Notes: generated by a model from the letters alone, not told the origin. A stretch of 38,645 nt of DNA from Thiotrichaceae bacterium (GCA_027083815.1 JALWMR010000175.1:1-38645), one strand, 5' to 3'; positions 29,420 through 38,429 are shown, counted from the first letter of the stretch. A program made the numbers and translations.

Positions 29420-29896
29420 CTATTGTGATGAAAAGGCTTTATTGATAATTAAATCAATTTCTTTTTCATAGCTTTTTTCCAACTCTGGAATATTTTCAAT
29501 CTTGTTACTTTTATCTGTAACGGGTGCAGTTACAGATATTTCTTTGGCACCCTCTTGAGACATTTGCTGAGGGGACTTCAGGGTTTTCAAGCTATCCAAT
29601 GAACGACTTGATGTGCTGGATTCTGATTCTGAAGGGCTAGTGATAATAATACCTTGTGGCGCATTTTGTAATGAGCCCTGTGTTACATCTTGTGATTCAT
29701 TCTGGCTTTTATATGTCATCCAATACAAAAACAATCCTATGATAATAAGTAAAATAATATAGACACGATGACGAATACGCCTTTTATGCATTTCCTCTTC
29801 CATAACCCCTGGAATATAACCGGTATGATAGTTAAAGCTCATCTTGCTATCCTGCTTACTGTTTCCTAAGACGCTTCCAATATAGATTTCAAGCAA
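29420..29896 (-). CDS. Hypothetical single-pass membrane protein
   Basis: Hydrophobic segment VYIILLIIIGLFLYWMTY; Ser-rich region. Confidence 0.5.
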   Translation of the reverse strand: MLEIYIGSVLGNSKQDSKMSFNYHTGYIPGVMEEEMHKRRIRHRVYIILLIIIGLFLYWMTYKSQNESQDVTQGSLQNAPQGIIITSPSESESSTSSRSLDSLKTLKSPQQMSQEGAKEISVTAPVTDKSNKIENIPELEKSYEKEIDLIINKAFSSQ

Positions 29897-30008
29897 TTGA
29901 ATAACGAGTGCTTATTGATAAATCAGCAATATTTACGGATAGCTGGCTTAGATAGCGGCTTCATCATCCTGTTTTGACGTGTCTCATTAAGCAAGCGATA
30001 ATAGCCAC

Positions 30009-31301
30009 ATGAAACACAATAATCGTATCGACTTCTTTAGGGAAGCTGCCCCCTACATCCACCTGCACCGAGGAAAAACCTTTGTGATCGCCTTTGCGGG
30101 TGAGGTCATTGAAGATGACGCTTTTCAGCAGATCGTTCAGGATATTGCCATTTTATCTGCCTTAGGTGTGCAAATTGTATTAGTTCACGGCGCACGACCT
30201 CAAGTTGATAGTCACCTAAAAGCCATACAGCACCAGGTACAGGTTATTGATGATATGCGAGTTACTGACGATATTACCTTGCAAACCGCCAAAGAAACCA
30301 TAGGTGCATTGCGCGTTGAAATTGAGAATCAGCTTAGCCATGCACTCAGTACCCCGCCGGTTGTTAATGATACTCTGGGAGTACTCTCCGGCAATTTTAT
30401 TACCGCGCAACCGCTGGGCATTCATAACGGTGTTGATTTTCAACATACCGGAACGGTAAGAAAAACGAATGCCAGGCTCATTAAGCAGCTGATTGAAGCG
30501 GGCAATATTGTGCTTCTTTCATCACTGGGATTCTCGCCCTCTGGTGAGGCATTTAACTTGCGTTATGAAGATGTTGCCAGCTTTGTCGCCAAATCTTTAA
30601 AGGCCGACAAACTGATCTTTATCCACGCTGATGCTGCCACCCCGACCGCCGATATTGAATTTCAAAATATTGATGAATTCATTGAAACTCACCCCAAACA
30701 AAAACGTTTGCTCAAACATATCAAAAACGCCATGCAAAAAGGTGTGCAACGTGTTCACCTGATTAGCACAGAAACCAAAGATGGCTTATTTTTGGAGCTT
30801 TATACGCGTGATGGTATTGGTACCATGTTTAATGCCAGCCTCTATGAAACCATCCGCCAGGCAAGCATTGATGATGTCAGTGGCATAATTGAGCTGATTG
30901 AGCCATTGGAAGATCAGGGTGTTTTAATAAAACGTTCGCGTGAACAACTAGAACTTGAAGTTGAGCAGTTTAGCGTGATTGAACGTGATGGAAAAATAAT
31001 TGGCTGTGCTGCCCTGTATATTATACCTGACACCAGCATGGGAGAACTGGCTTGCCTGGCAGTACATCCTGACTATAAAGGCGGTGAACGCGGTGATCGC
31101 CTACTTAAACGCATTACACAACAGGCTATGGACAATCACCTTAGCCGTTTATTGGTCCTGACCACGAAATCAATCGACTGGTTTAAAGAAAGAGGCTTTA
31201 AACCGGGCGTACTGGATGATTTACCGGCACAAAAGAAGGCGCTTTATAACTTCCAACGTAATTCAAAGATATTATTAAAGCGTTTAGTGCTTAAAACATA
31301 G
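30009..31301 (+). CDS. argA: N-acetylglutamate synthase
   Basis: Amino-acid kinase domain (VLVHGARPQVD) plus C-terminal GNAT domain (ELACLAVHPDYKGGERGDRLL). Confidence 0.93.
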   Translation: MKHNNRIDFFREAAPYIHLHRGKTFVIAFAGEVIEDDAFQQIVQDIAILSALGVQIVLVHGARPQVDSHLKAIQHQVQVIDDMRVTDDITLQTAKETIGALRVEIENQLSHALSTPPVVNDTLGVLSGNFITAQPLGIHNGVDFQHTGTVRKTNARLIKQLIEAGNIVLLSSLGFSPSGEAFNLRYEDVASFVAKSLKADKLIFIHADAATPTADIEFQNIDEFIETHPKQKRLLKHIKNAMQKGVQRVHLISTETKDGLFLELYTRDGIGTMFNASLYETIRQASIDDVSGIIELIEPLEDQGVLIKRSREQLELEVEQFSVIERDGKIIGCAALYIIPDTSMGELACLAVHPDYKGGERGDRLLKRITQQAMDNHLSRLLVLTTKSIDWFKERGFKPGVLDDLPAQKKALYNFQRNSKILLKRLVLKT

Positions 31302-31313
31302 CAAAATAGCAAT

Positions 31314-31352
31314 GAAAAAGTACACCCCCCACCTTTTTATGCATTTTCTCCG
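31314..31352 (+). repeat. Repeat A, copy R8
   Basis: gaaaaagtacaccccccacctttttatgcattttctcc. Confidence 0.9.
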
Positions 31353-31361
31353 AAACAAGCC

Positions 31362-31805
31362 ATGACTATAACAGACACCTCAAGGATCCTTAATTACATA
31401 AAGATTTCAGATCAAATCAGCACATCGGGGCAGCCCACACCGTTGCAGTTTCAGGATATTGCTGATGCTGGCTTTAGCACCGTTATTAATCTTGCCATGC
31501 CCGATTCGGATAATGCTCTTCCTGATGAAGGTGGCTTTGTTAGCGAACTTGGCATGAACTACTTTCATATTCCGGTTCCTTTTGATGCGCCGACACCAGA
31601 GCATTTACACCTGTTTTTAGCCCTTATGGAAATTCTTCAAAAAGAAAAAGTATGGGTTCACTGCGCCCTTAATATGCGCGTTTCTGCATTTATGAGACAT
31701 TATCAGGAACGTATTATGAAACGCCCTGCCAATGAACAGATCGCCATGCTAGCAGGCTGGCAACCGGATGAAATCTGGCAAAAATTTATTGAGATAAAGT
31801 ATTAG
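31362..31805 (+). CDS. Protein tyrosine phosphatase-like (DUF442-like) protein
   Basis: ISTSGQPTPLQFQDIADAGFSTVINLA, VHCALNMRVSAFM loop. Confidence 0.75.
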   Translation: MTITDTSRILNYIKISDQISTSGQPTPLQFQDIADAGFSTVINLAMPDSDNALPDEGGFVSELGMNYFHIPVPFDAPTPEHLHLFLALMEILQKEKVWVHCALNMRVSAFMRHYQERIMKRPANEQIAMLAGWQPDEIWQKFIEIKY

Positions 31806-32027
31806 AGACCTTTGCATGACAGATAAGACGGATAAAAAATTGCTTAGCCGAGCAACGCGAGACAACAGCTTTAGCTGACCCGTTAGGGTGAGGCGTTGTT
31901 TGCCGAATAAATTTCCCTGATTATTCGTATATTTTCGGTCAGTAGCCCTGCTATTACCCTCAAATCTACAAAAAATCGGGAAGATCACGCTAATTTTTCT
32001 CTCGCCATGCTCTCATTCAAATATATC
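31805..32027 (-). mobile_element. MITE-like element, 223-bp form, reverse orientation (copy M3)
   Basis: gagacctttgcatgacag...cattcaaatatatc; 5-bp direct repeat TATTA at 31800-31804 and 32028-32032; same length as M1. Confidence 0.88.
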
Positions 32028-32038
32028 TATTAAAAAAA

Positions 32039-32068
32039 ACCTTTTCCCCAAAGTGGGGAAAAGTTTGG
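32039..32068 (-). terminator. Terminator downstream of the anti-sigma gene
   Basis: CTTTTCCCC-AAAGT-GGGGAAAAG hairpin with T tract on the minus strand. Confidence 0.75.
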
Positions 32069-32088
32069 GAGAGAAACTTAAGGAACTT

Positions 32089-32826
32089 CTAAATAGCGAT
32101 ATACTTCCACCCTTTCTTAAGGTGGTCGACTACAAATTGAACGGCCGATGGAGCTACTTCAACCTCATCGACTAATTTAACATCCTGCCCTTTCTTATGA
32201 AGCTCGTAGATTTGATTGTTACAGGCAACAAAGTGTAAGCTCTTGTAGAGACCACTCATGTTTCGTATCCGCTGGCGCACTTTATTGTCTGTATTGGTCC
32301 TAAGCAAATCAATACCCCCAGCGCTGGTTACAACATAAACCTGGGTGCCTGCCTGCTTATATTTGTTTAACAACTCTTCGGCTTTATCCAGAGTCTCATT
32401 AAACTTATCTTTGCCTGAACGACCCAGGTAGATAATCACCTTGTTTTCCGGATTTGGAACACTCGGTAGTGCGGTTGCTTGCTGATCTATGGCTGCAACC
32501 GAATGATTGCGATTATCAGAAGAAATAACATCCGAGCTAATATATCCGCCCAGGAAACCCAGGCCTGGCATCAATAAAAAGGCAGCAGCTGTCGTCTTTA
32601 AATGATAAGACTTGGCTTTAACATTTATTTTAGCCGTATTTTCATTATCAAGCGGGTAGGCAAGTTGCAGCAATTCTTTAACATAATGAATATCACAGGC
32701 CTCATTTCGTAGCGCATTATTCTCATCAAGCGTCTCCATGAGTGCTTTATGCTGTTGCTCATCCAGCTCGCCATCAATAAAAGCGTGCAAAATCTCCTTA
32801 TCATTGAAGTGTTTTTTAGAGTTCAT
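32089..32826 (-). CDS. Membrane anti-sigma factor with C-terminal DsrE-like domain
   Basis: N-terminal EILHAFIDGELDEQQHKAL; one TM segment; C-terminal KVIIYLGRSGKDKF...LHFVACNNQIYELHKKG...GWKYIAI resembles the secreted DsrE-like protein at 33635. Confidence 0.75.
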   Translation of the reverse strand: MNSKKHFNDKEILHAFIDGELDEQQHKALMETLDENNALRNEACDIHYVKELLQLAYPLDNENTAKINVKAKSYHLKTTAAAFLLMPGLGFLGGYISSDVISSDNRNHSVAAIDQQATALPSVPNPENKVIIYLGRSGKDKFNETLDKAEELLNKYKQAGTQVYVVTSAGGIDLLRTNTDNKVRQRIRNMSGLYKSLHFVACNNQIYELHKKGQDVKLVDEVEVAPSAVQFVVDHLKKGWKYIAI

Positions 32827-33371
32827 TATTTTATCCTTCGTAAAGTTTGACGTTGCCGTATGTTTGAATGCTTTCTAATACTAATCAGCTTTTTCTTTAA
32901 GGATGCGCGCGCCCGACTTAAGCGGCTCATCACCGTACCAATTGGAATATCCAATATTTCTGCTACATTCAAATAGCTACAACCTTCCAGATCCACCAGG
33001 GTAATGACTTGTCGTTGAGACATCGGCAATTCCGAAACGGCATGCTGAACTCGTAATACCAGTTGTTCTTCCGATAAAATACTCTCGGGTGAATCTTCTT
33101 CCAGTGAATCTATATCATCCAAATCGGTCGTTGGTTTATATTTACGTAAATACTCCATCCAGTTATTGTGCAATATTCTAAAAAGCCAGGCATCCAGACT
33201 ATTAACATCTTTTAACTGATGATGTTTTTGTAGTGCTTTGCTAATACAATCCTGAACCAAATCATCAGCCAGCATAGCATCATGACACCATGAAACAGCC
33301 AGACGATATAATCGCTCCCGGCGTTGCTCTATCTGATTATCCAGCTTTTTAGATCGTATGAAACTCAGCAT
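32826..33371 (-). CDS. RNA polymerase ECF-type sigma factor
   Basis: Region 2 ADDLVQDCISKALQK...LDAWLFRILHNNWMEYLRK; region 4 MSQRQVITLVDLEGCSYLNVAEILDIPIGTVMSRLSRARASLKK. Confidence 0.93.
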   Translation of the reverse strand: MLSFIRSKKLDNQIEQRRERLYRLAVSWCHDAMLADDLVQDCISKALQKHHQLKDVNSLDAWLFRILHNNWMEYLRKYKPTTDLDDIDSLEEDSPESILSEEQLVLRVQHAVSELPMSQRQVITLVDLEGCSYLNVAEILDIPIGTVMSRLSRARASLKKKLISIRKHSNIRQRQTLRRIK

Positions 33372-33526
33372 TTACGGTTCTCTTCTTATCAGGCTGTTAG
33401 GTCTTAGATACTTTGTTATACCTTAATGATGGAGTAAGGCATCTTTTATTCCCATTATATTTTAATTAAAGTGGAATATTACAGCCACTAGATACATCTG
33501 AAGAACGGGTATGATTTTTACCTATA

Positions 33527-33603
33527 GGAACCTTTGCACAAGAGGATGACGAGAGAAAAATTAGCGCATTTTTTATCCATCATATCTTTTGTGCAAAGAT
33601 CTC
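33527..33603 (+). mobile_element. MITE-like element, 77-bp minimal form (copy M5)
   Basis: ggaacctttgcacaagaggatgacgagagaaaaattagcgc...atccatcatatcttttgtgcaaagatctc. Confidence 0.85.
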
Positions 33604-33634
33604 TAATAATAAATAAACCACTAGGAGTTCGACT

Positions 33635-34081
33635 ATGAAAGCTATTAAAGGAATACTCATGTCATTATTTTCGGCATGTCTTTTGTTTGGATTTATTAAT
33701 ACGGCCAGTGCCGATAGTGCAGGGGCAACAAAGCACAAGCTGGTTATTCAAGTCAGTACCGATGATCCACGAACACAAAAAATTGCCATGAATAATGCAG
33801 TCAATCTGCAAAAACTCTATGGACTTGATAATGTCGATATTGAAATCGTTGCTTATGGGCCAGGTTTGGGATTGATGACTAAAAAAAGTCAATATGCTAG
33901 TCGTGTTAAAAGCCTTGCTATGCAAGATATAAAGTTCACTGCCTGCATGAATACCATGAATAAAATTAAAGCAAAGAAAGGGCATTTACCAGCCCTCACT
34001 GAAGGCGTTACTACCACAAAAGCTGGAGTATCCAGAATTATGGAATTACAGGAACAGGGCTATGCTTATATACGCCCATAG
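33635..34081 (+). CDS. Secreted DsrE-family protein
   Basis: Signal peptide (LLFGFINTASA); KLVIQVSTDDPRTQKIAMNNAVNLQKLYG; FTACMNTMNKI Cys motif. Confidence 0.82.
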   Translation: MKAIKGILMSLFSACLLFGFINTASADSAGATKHKLVIQVSTDDPRTQKIAMNNAVNLQKLYGLDNVDIEIVAYGPGLGLMTKKSQYASRVKSLAMQDIKFTACMNTMNKIKAKKGHLPALTEGVTTTKAGVSRIMELQEQGYAYIRP

Positions 34082-34118
34082 TTAATTCTAAGTTAAAAAA
34101 GTTGCTTGAGGGAGCAAC

Positions 34119-34147
34119 CTCCCCCGGTCAGGTACCGGGGTTTTTTA
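34119..34147 (+). terminator. Terminator after the DsrE-like gene
   Basis: CCCCGGTcaggtACCGGGG followed by TTTTTT. Confidence 0.88.
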
Positions 34148-34243
34148 TGCCTGTTATATTTACCTGCAAAAGAGAATCCTTAACATTTATATTAATTTGG
34201 CTAATACTAAAGCTTTCGACATCACTTTATTAAATGGAGCATC

Positions 34244-34675
34244 ATGCTTTTTCTGAAACATAATCTGGATTATATGGTATTTGGCCTATTAGGCTTTATG
34301 AGCTTTCTGATGGTCTGGTTTGTTATTGAGCGTTACTTTTATTATTCACGCATCAAGCTAGATAATTTTAAACATGCGGATAATCTCAATGTGGCGCTTA
34401 CCAATCATCTCACCATTATCTCAACTATTGGAGCTAACGCGCCCTACATTGGACTGCTAGGAACGGTTATCGGCATCATGCTAACCTTTTATGATATGGG
34501 TCAAGGCGGTAAGGTCGATGTTCACACTATTATGACTGGACTGTCTCTGGCATTAAAGGCCACAGCAGCAGGACTTGCGGTCGCAATTCCTTCCATTATG
34601 TTTTACAACGGCCTGCTAAGAAAGGTTGATGTACTGAACGCAAAGTGGAGAGAGCTGCAAGATAACGGAGCATAA
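34244..34675 (+). CDS. exbB: ExbB/TolQ-like energizer protein
   Basis: IGANAPYIGLLGTVIGIMLTF...LSLALKATAAGLAVAIPSI. Confidence 0.9.
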   Translation: MLFLKHNLDYMVFGLLGFMSFLMVWFVIERYFYYSRIKLDNFKHADNLNVALTNHLTIISTIGANAPYIGLLGTVIGIMLTFYDMGQGGKVDVHTIMTGLSLALKATAAGLAVAIPSIMFYNGLLRKVDVLNAKWRELQDNGA

Positions 34676-34693
34676 ACCCCTACAAACTGGCAT

Positions 34694-35083
34694 ATGAAAC
34701 GTTTTGACCAGATTAATGTAATTCCCTTTATCGACATTATGTTGGTATTGCTGGCTATTGTATTAACAACGGCGACTTTTATCTCACAGGGCCTAATTGA
34801 GGTAAATCTTCCTGAGGCAAGTAGCGCAGAGCCACTTCAAGAGACAGACCTGAAAAATCTTGAAATCACCATTAATTCAGACAATGAAATTTTTCTCGCT
34901 GGTAAACGCGTTGATCCACAAAACTTATCTCAGGCACTACAAAAGATTCAAGCCGAAAGACCGGTGACTCTTCGCGTCGATAAACAGGTCATGTTTAAAC
35001 ACTTCGTAAAAGTGATAGACCTACTGAAAAGGAATAATCTCGAACAGTTTTCAATCGTGACGATAGAGAGCAATGAACAATAA
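34694..35083 (+). CDS. exbD: ExbD/TolR-like protein
   Basis: NVIPFIDIMLVLLAIVLTTATF with conserved Asp. Confidence 0.9.
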   Translation: MKRFDQINVIPFIDIMLVLLAIVLTTATFISQGLIEVNLPEASSAEPLQETDLKNLEITINSDNEIFLAGKRVDPQNLSQALQKIQAERPVTLRVDKQVMFKHFVKVIDLLKRNNLEQFSIVTIESNEQ

Positions 35084-36239
35084 TGTAATAGGTTTCATCA
35101 TTTCAGGTTTACTGCACGCAAGCATCTTTAGCGGTGTGGCACTTTTAAACAAAGAAGAAAAAAACGAGAAGACCCCAGCAGAAAATAAAATTGTTCTTAA
35201 CGTAAAGCTATTTAAAACACAGCCAGTCAAACCCTCACCCAGCCTTGGGCCAATAGCACAAGCTTGGAAAGATAATAAAAAAGAAGAAGTCAAAAAAGAA
35301 AAAAACACCACCAAAACTGACAAAACTTCATTGAATCCAAAACAGGTTGTAGTGCCTGCCAAAGCACCGCAATTACTAAAAACTATTGATTTAAAAACCA
35401 GAGAACCAGAAAAAAAGATACCTTTAGAAACAATCAGGAAAGTTGGCAAAACAAAGAGCACCACAAATAAAAAAACCAATAATAAGCCTTTAATCAAAAA
35501 GCCCAGACGCAAACTTGCCGGTAAAAGTGTAAAGAAAAAAATAGCGAGAAAAACAAATAAGCCCAGAGTATTAGCTCACCCCAAAAAACCTGAACAAAGA
35601 ACCGTAACAAAACGCCTGAAAAAACCGAAAAACACCTCAAAACGACTTGTTCGGCGCCAACCAAAACAGGCTACTCGTCGAACGACAGCCATTCGCACTA
35701 TACAAAAGAAAACTATTTTAAAAGCGCCCAGGCGAAGCTACCCTGCCCATCCAGTAGGCAAACCTCGCAGACCAGTAAAACCCGCAAGGCATGTGACCAG
35801 GCTAAAAACACCGTCATCCAGGTCTCACCCTGCTTCCAGACAAATTACGCGAAAACAGCCTCGACATAATTCATATCAGCCCCAAAAAAATGCGCCTTCA
35901 CACACTGTAAAAGCTCGCCCTAAAAATGTCGTAACGGCAACAACAATACAGCTAAACAAGCAATATAAATCCCGGTTACAACGCCTTATTGTGGCAAATA
36001 AGCATTACCCTAAACGAGCTAAACGGCACCGTCAACAAGGCAAGGTAACAGTCTCTTTTAGGGTTTCTCATAGCGGTATTATCAGCAATATAAGAATCAT
36101 AAAAAGCTCAAACTATGCCAGCCTTGATAATGCCGCTTTGCAGGCTATTAAACGCTCTTCTGCCAAGTTACGTTTTCTTCCTGGCATGTCAAAAAAATCT
36201 TTAAATCTTAGCATCACCGTTAGTTATATTTTAATGTAA
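35073..36239 (+). CDS. tonB: TonB protein with unusually basic linker
   Basis: N-terminal SGLLH (SxxxH) anchor; C-terminal YPKRAKRHRQQGKVTVSFRVSHSGIISNIRIIKSSNYASLDNAALQAI. Confidence 0.88.
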   Translation: MNNNVIGFIISGLLHASIFSGVALLNKEEKNEKTPAENKIVLNVKLFKTQPVKPSPSLGPIAQAWKDNKKEEVKKEKNTTKTDKTSLNPKQVVVPAKAPQLLKTIDLKTREPEKKIPLETIRKVGKTKSTTNKKTNNKPLIKKPRRKLAGKSVKKKIARKTNKPRVLAHPKKPEQRTVTKRLKKPKNTSKRLVRRQPKQATRRTTAIRTIQKKTILKAPRRSYPAHPVGKPRRPVKPARHVTRLKTPSSRSHPASRQITRKQPRHNSYQPQKNAPSHTVKARPKNVVTATTIQLNKQYKSRLQRLIVANKHYPKRAKRHRQQGKVTVSFRVSHSGIISNIRIIKSSNYASLDNAALQAIKRSSAKLRFLPGMSKKSLNLSITVSYILM

Positions 36240-36275
36240 GCTACTGTTTTATATATTATTATTCTTTTTTTCGGC

Positions 36276-36289
36276 TTGATAATTATCAA
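36276..36289. promoter_or_regulatory. Candidate Fur box
   Basis: Perfect palindrome TTGATAATTATCAA about 75 bp upstream of the TonB-dependent receptor. Confidence 0.5.
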
Positions 36290-36361
36290 TTAACCTAAAT
36301 CAAGGCCTATAAATTATTTACTTGCTCTACTATAAGCTAATTGAAAAAAGAGGGTCATGCC

Positions 36362-38281
36362 ATGCAAAAAAACCTGACCAAGAGGTCTATGATCTGTAGC
36401 GCAATCTATGTGGCAATTCACACCACCAGTGCCCAGGCAGCAGATGAATTACAGCAACTAGATGATGTAATCGTAACAGCGACCCGTTCAGAAATTAGCA
36501 CAGCAGATGCTCCCGGCAGTGTTACCGTTATTAGCAGACAGGATATTGAACAAAAGAATAGCGATATTATCGTCGATCTGGTTCGATCCACCCCTGGAGT
36601 AAGCATCCGCGGCATTGGCTCTGGCGGACGAAAATCAATCAATATTCGCGGCATGGAAAGCAAACACACCCTGATACTTATTGACGGAAAGCGGGTTCCA
36701 TCCAGCAATGATGTTATTGGACCCAATACCGATTATCAGTATGACTGGATTCCAGGTGACCAGATTGAACGTATTGAAATCGTGCGCGGGCCAATGTCCG
36801 TTTTGTATGGCGCTGATGCTTTAGGTGGCGTGATTAATATCATTACACGCAAACCAAACAACAAACTGTCACGCTCTTTCAAACTCAACGGCTATCTCGC
36901 CAATGGCGATTCATCCAATGACGGCAATGGTCATAATATTGACTTGCGCATTAGTGGCGGCATTAAAAAGAACCTGCAATTGTCACTTAATGCACAACAA
37001 TCACGTCGTGACAGTGTAGATAGCCAATTAAAGAAAGGCCAGTCAGCCATTGAAGGACGTAAAAAACAACAAGCAAGCTTGACCATGAACTGGCAACCCA
37101 AAGAGCAGCATAATATCAAACTGGATATAAGCACCGGACAAGAAGATCGTTGGCAAGATACTGCAACTCGCAAAAAGAAGCTTTATCAAAGTCGTTATGA
37201 TATTGATAGAAATCAGTATTCATTAGGCTGGAAATGGATCTTCGGTGAAAAAAACGCGTCACTGCGTATTTATCAAAGCAAAGTAGATATTAATAATCAT
37301 GCTACAAATGGGGTAAGAGCCACAACTCCTCAGGCGCTCAAAGATACCACTCTAGAGGGAAACTATGCCTTTCCAATAGGTGACAAACAGTTTCTCACAA
37401 CTGGCTTTGAGCATCGCAAGGAAGAGCTAAACAATGCACGTTTAAAAAATGGTAAAGATGATATTACCCTCAATGCACTCTACCTACAGGATGAAATTGA
37501 CCTGACGGATAACTTACTGTTTACACTCGGTGCCAGGCTGGATGACCATAGCGCCTTTGGTCAGGAAACCAGTCCACGAGCATCATTAGTGTGGAGTGCA
37601 AACAACAAGCTAACCCTAAAAGCCAGCTATGGCCATGGTTTTAGAGCGCCCAACATCAAGCAGGCATCAGCTGATTATGTTTTTACCCTGGGAAAGATAA
37701 AGGTAACTGGCAATGATAAACTCAAAGCAGAAACAAACAATGCTTTTGAACTGGGTGCAAATTATACCAAAGGAAAATACAGTATTGATGCTTCAATCTT
37801 TGACAATAGAGTAAAGAATCTAATAGAACTGACCGGGCCTATTACCAATAGAACCTATCAAAATATTAGCAAGGCTCATCTCAAGGGTATTGACCTTAGT
37901 AGCAAGGTAGCTTTGACCAGAAACCTTGATTTAAAGATGAGCTATCAATATCTTGATGCAAAAGACAACGATGACAATACTCTAACACATCGGCCAAGGC
38001 ATACTATTTCAAGTGGTCTAGCATGGGACTATAAAAGCTGGAAACTAAACCTGAACGCCGAATATGTATCACCTCAAAAAATTGAGCACAATAGAGTCAC
38101 AACCGATGTGCCGGGCTATACACTTTGGAATGCTGGCGTAGGAAGACAACTCAATAAGCATTTCAAGTTTACAGCCAGTCTAGATAACGTAAGCGATGTC
38201 CGTCTTGAAGATAAATCACCTGCTTTTTTGCATGAAGAATATCCACGAACCCTGAAGCTGGGCTTAGCAGGTACTTTCTAG
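36362..38281 (+). CDS. TonB-dependent outer membrane receptor (CirA/siderophore-like)
   Basis: TonB box DDVIVTATR; plug VDLVRSTPGVSIRG, IERIEIVRGPMSVLYGADALGGVINIIT; C-terminal Phe. Confidence 0.92.
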   Translation: MQKNLTKRSMICSAIYVAIHTTSAQAADELQQLDDVIVTATRSEISTADAPGSVTVISRQDIEQKNSDIIVDLVRSTPGVSIRGIGSGGRKSINIRGMESKHTLILIDGKRVPSSNDVIGPNTDYQYDWIPGDQIERIEIVRGPMSVLYGADALGGVINIITRKPNNKLSRSFKLNGYLANGDSSNDGNGHNIDLRISGGIKKNLQLSLNAQQSRRDSVDSQLKKGQSAIEGRKKQQASLTMNWQPKEQHNIKLDISTGQEDRWQDTATRKKKLYQSRYDIDRNQYSLGWKWIFGEKNASLRIYQSKVDINNHATNGVRATTPQALKDTTLEGNYAFPIGDKQFLTTGFEHRKEELNNARLKNGKDDITLNALYLQDEIDLTDNLLFTLGARLDDHSAFGQETSPRASLVWSANNKLTLKASYGHGFRAPNIKQASADYVFTLGKIKVTGNDKLKAETNNAFELGANYTKGKYSIDASIFDNRVKNLIELTGPITNRTYQNISKAHLKGIDLSSKVALTRNLDLKMSYQYLDAKDNDDNTLTHRPRHTISSGLAWDYKSWKLNLNAEYVSPQKIEHNRVTTDVPGYTLWNAGVGRQLNKHFKFTASLDNVSDVRLEDKSPAFLHEEYPRTLKLGLAGTF

Positions 38282-38302
38282 TTCTTACCCGGACAAAAGA
38301 CA

Positions 38303-38325
38303 CAAAAAGTGGGGGGGTGTCCTTT
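38303..38325 (-). repeat. Repeat A, degenerate copy R9 (reverse orientation)
   Basis: caaaaagtgggggggtgtccttt. Confidence 0.65.
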
Positions 38326-38393
38326 CAGTTCTCTCTAAATACGCCTTTTAATAGCAATAATGCCTTAATAGGATAACAATAAAGACTATTTGA

Positions 38394-38429
38394 GAGTACA
38401 CCCCTCACCTTTTTAGGCATTTTCTTCGC
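38394..38429 (+). repeat. Repeat A, copy R10
   Basis: agtacacccctcacctttttaggcattttctt. Confidence 0.8.

Noticed and set aside
33527-33532. GGAACC as an ECF -35 element made by the MITE end
   Set aside because: No convincing -10 motif at the expected spacing; left as a coincidence without TSS data.
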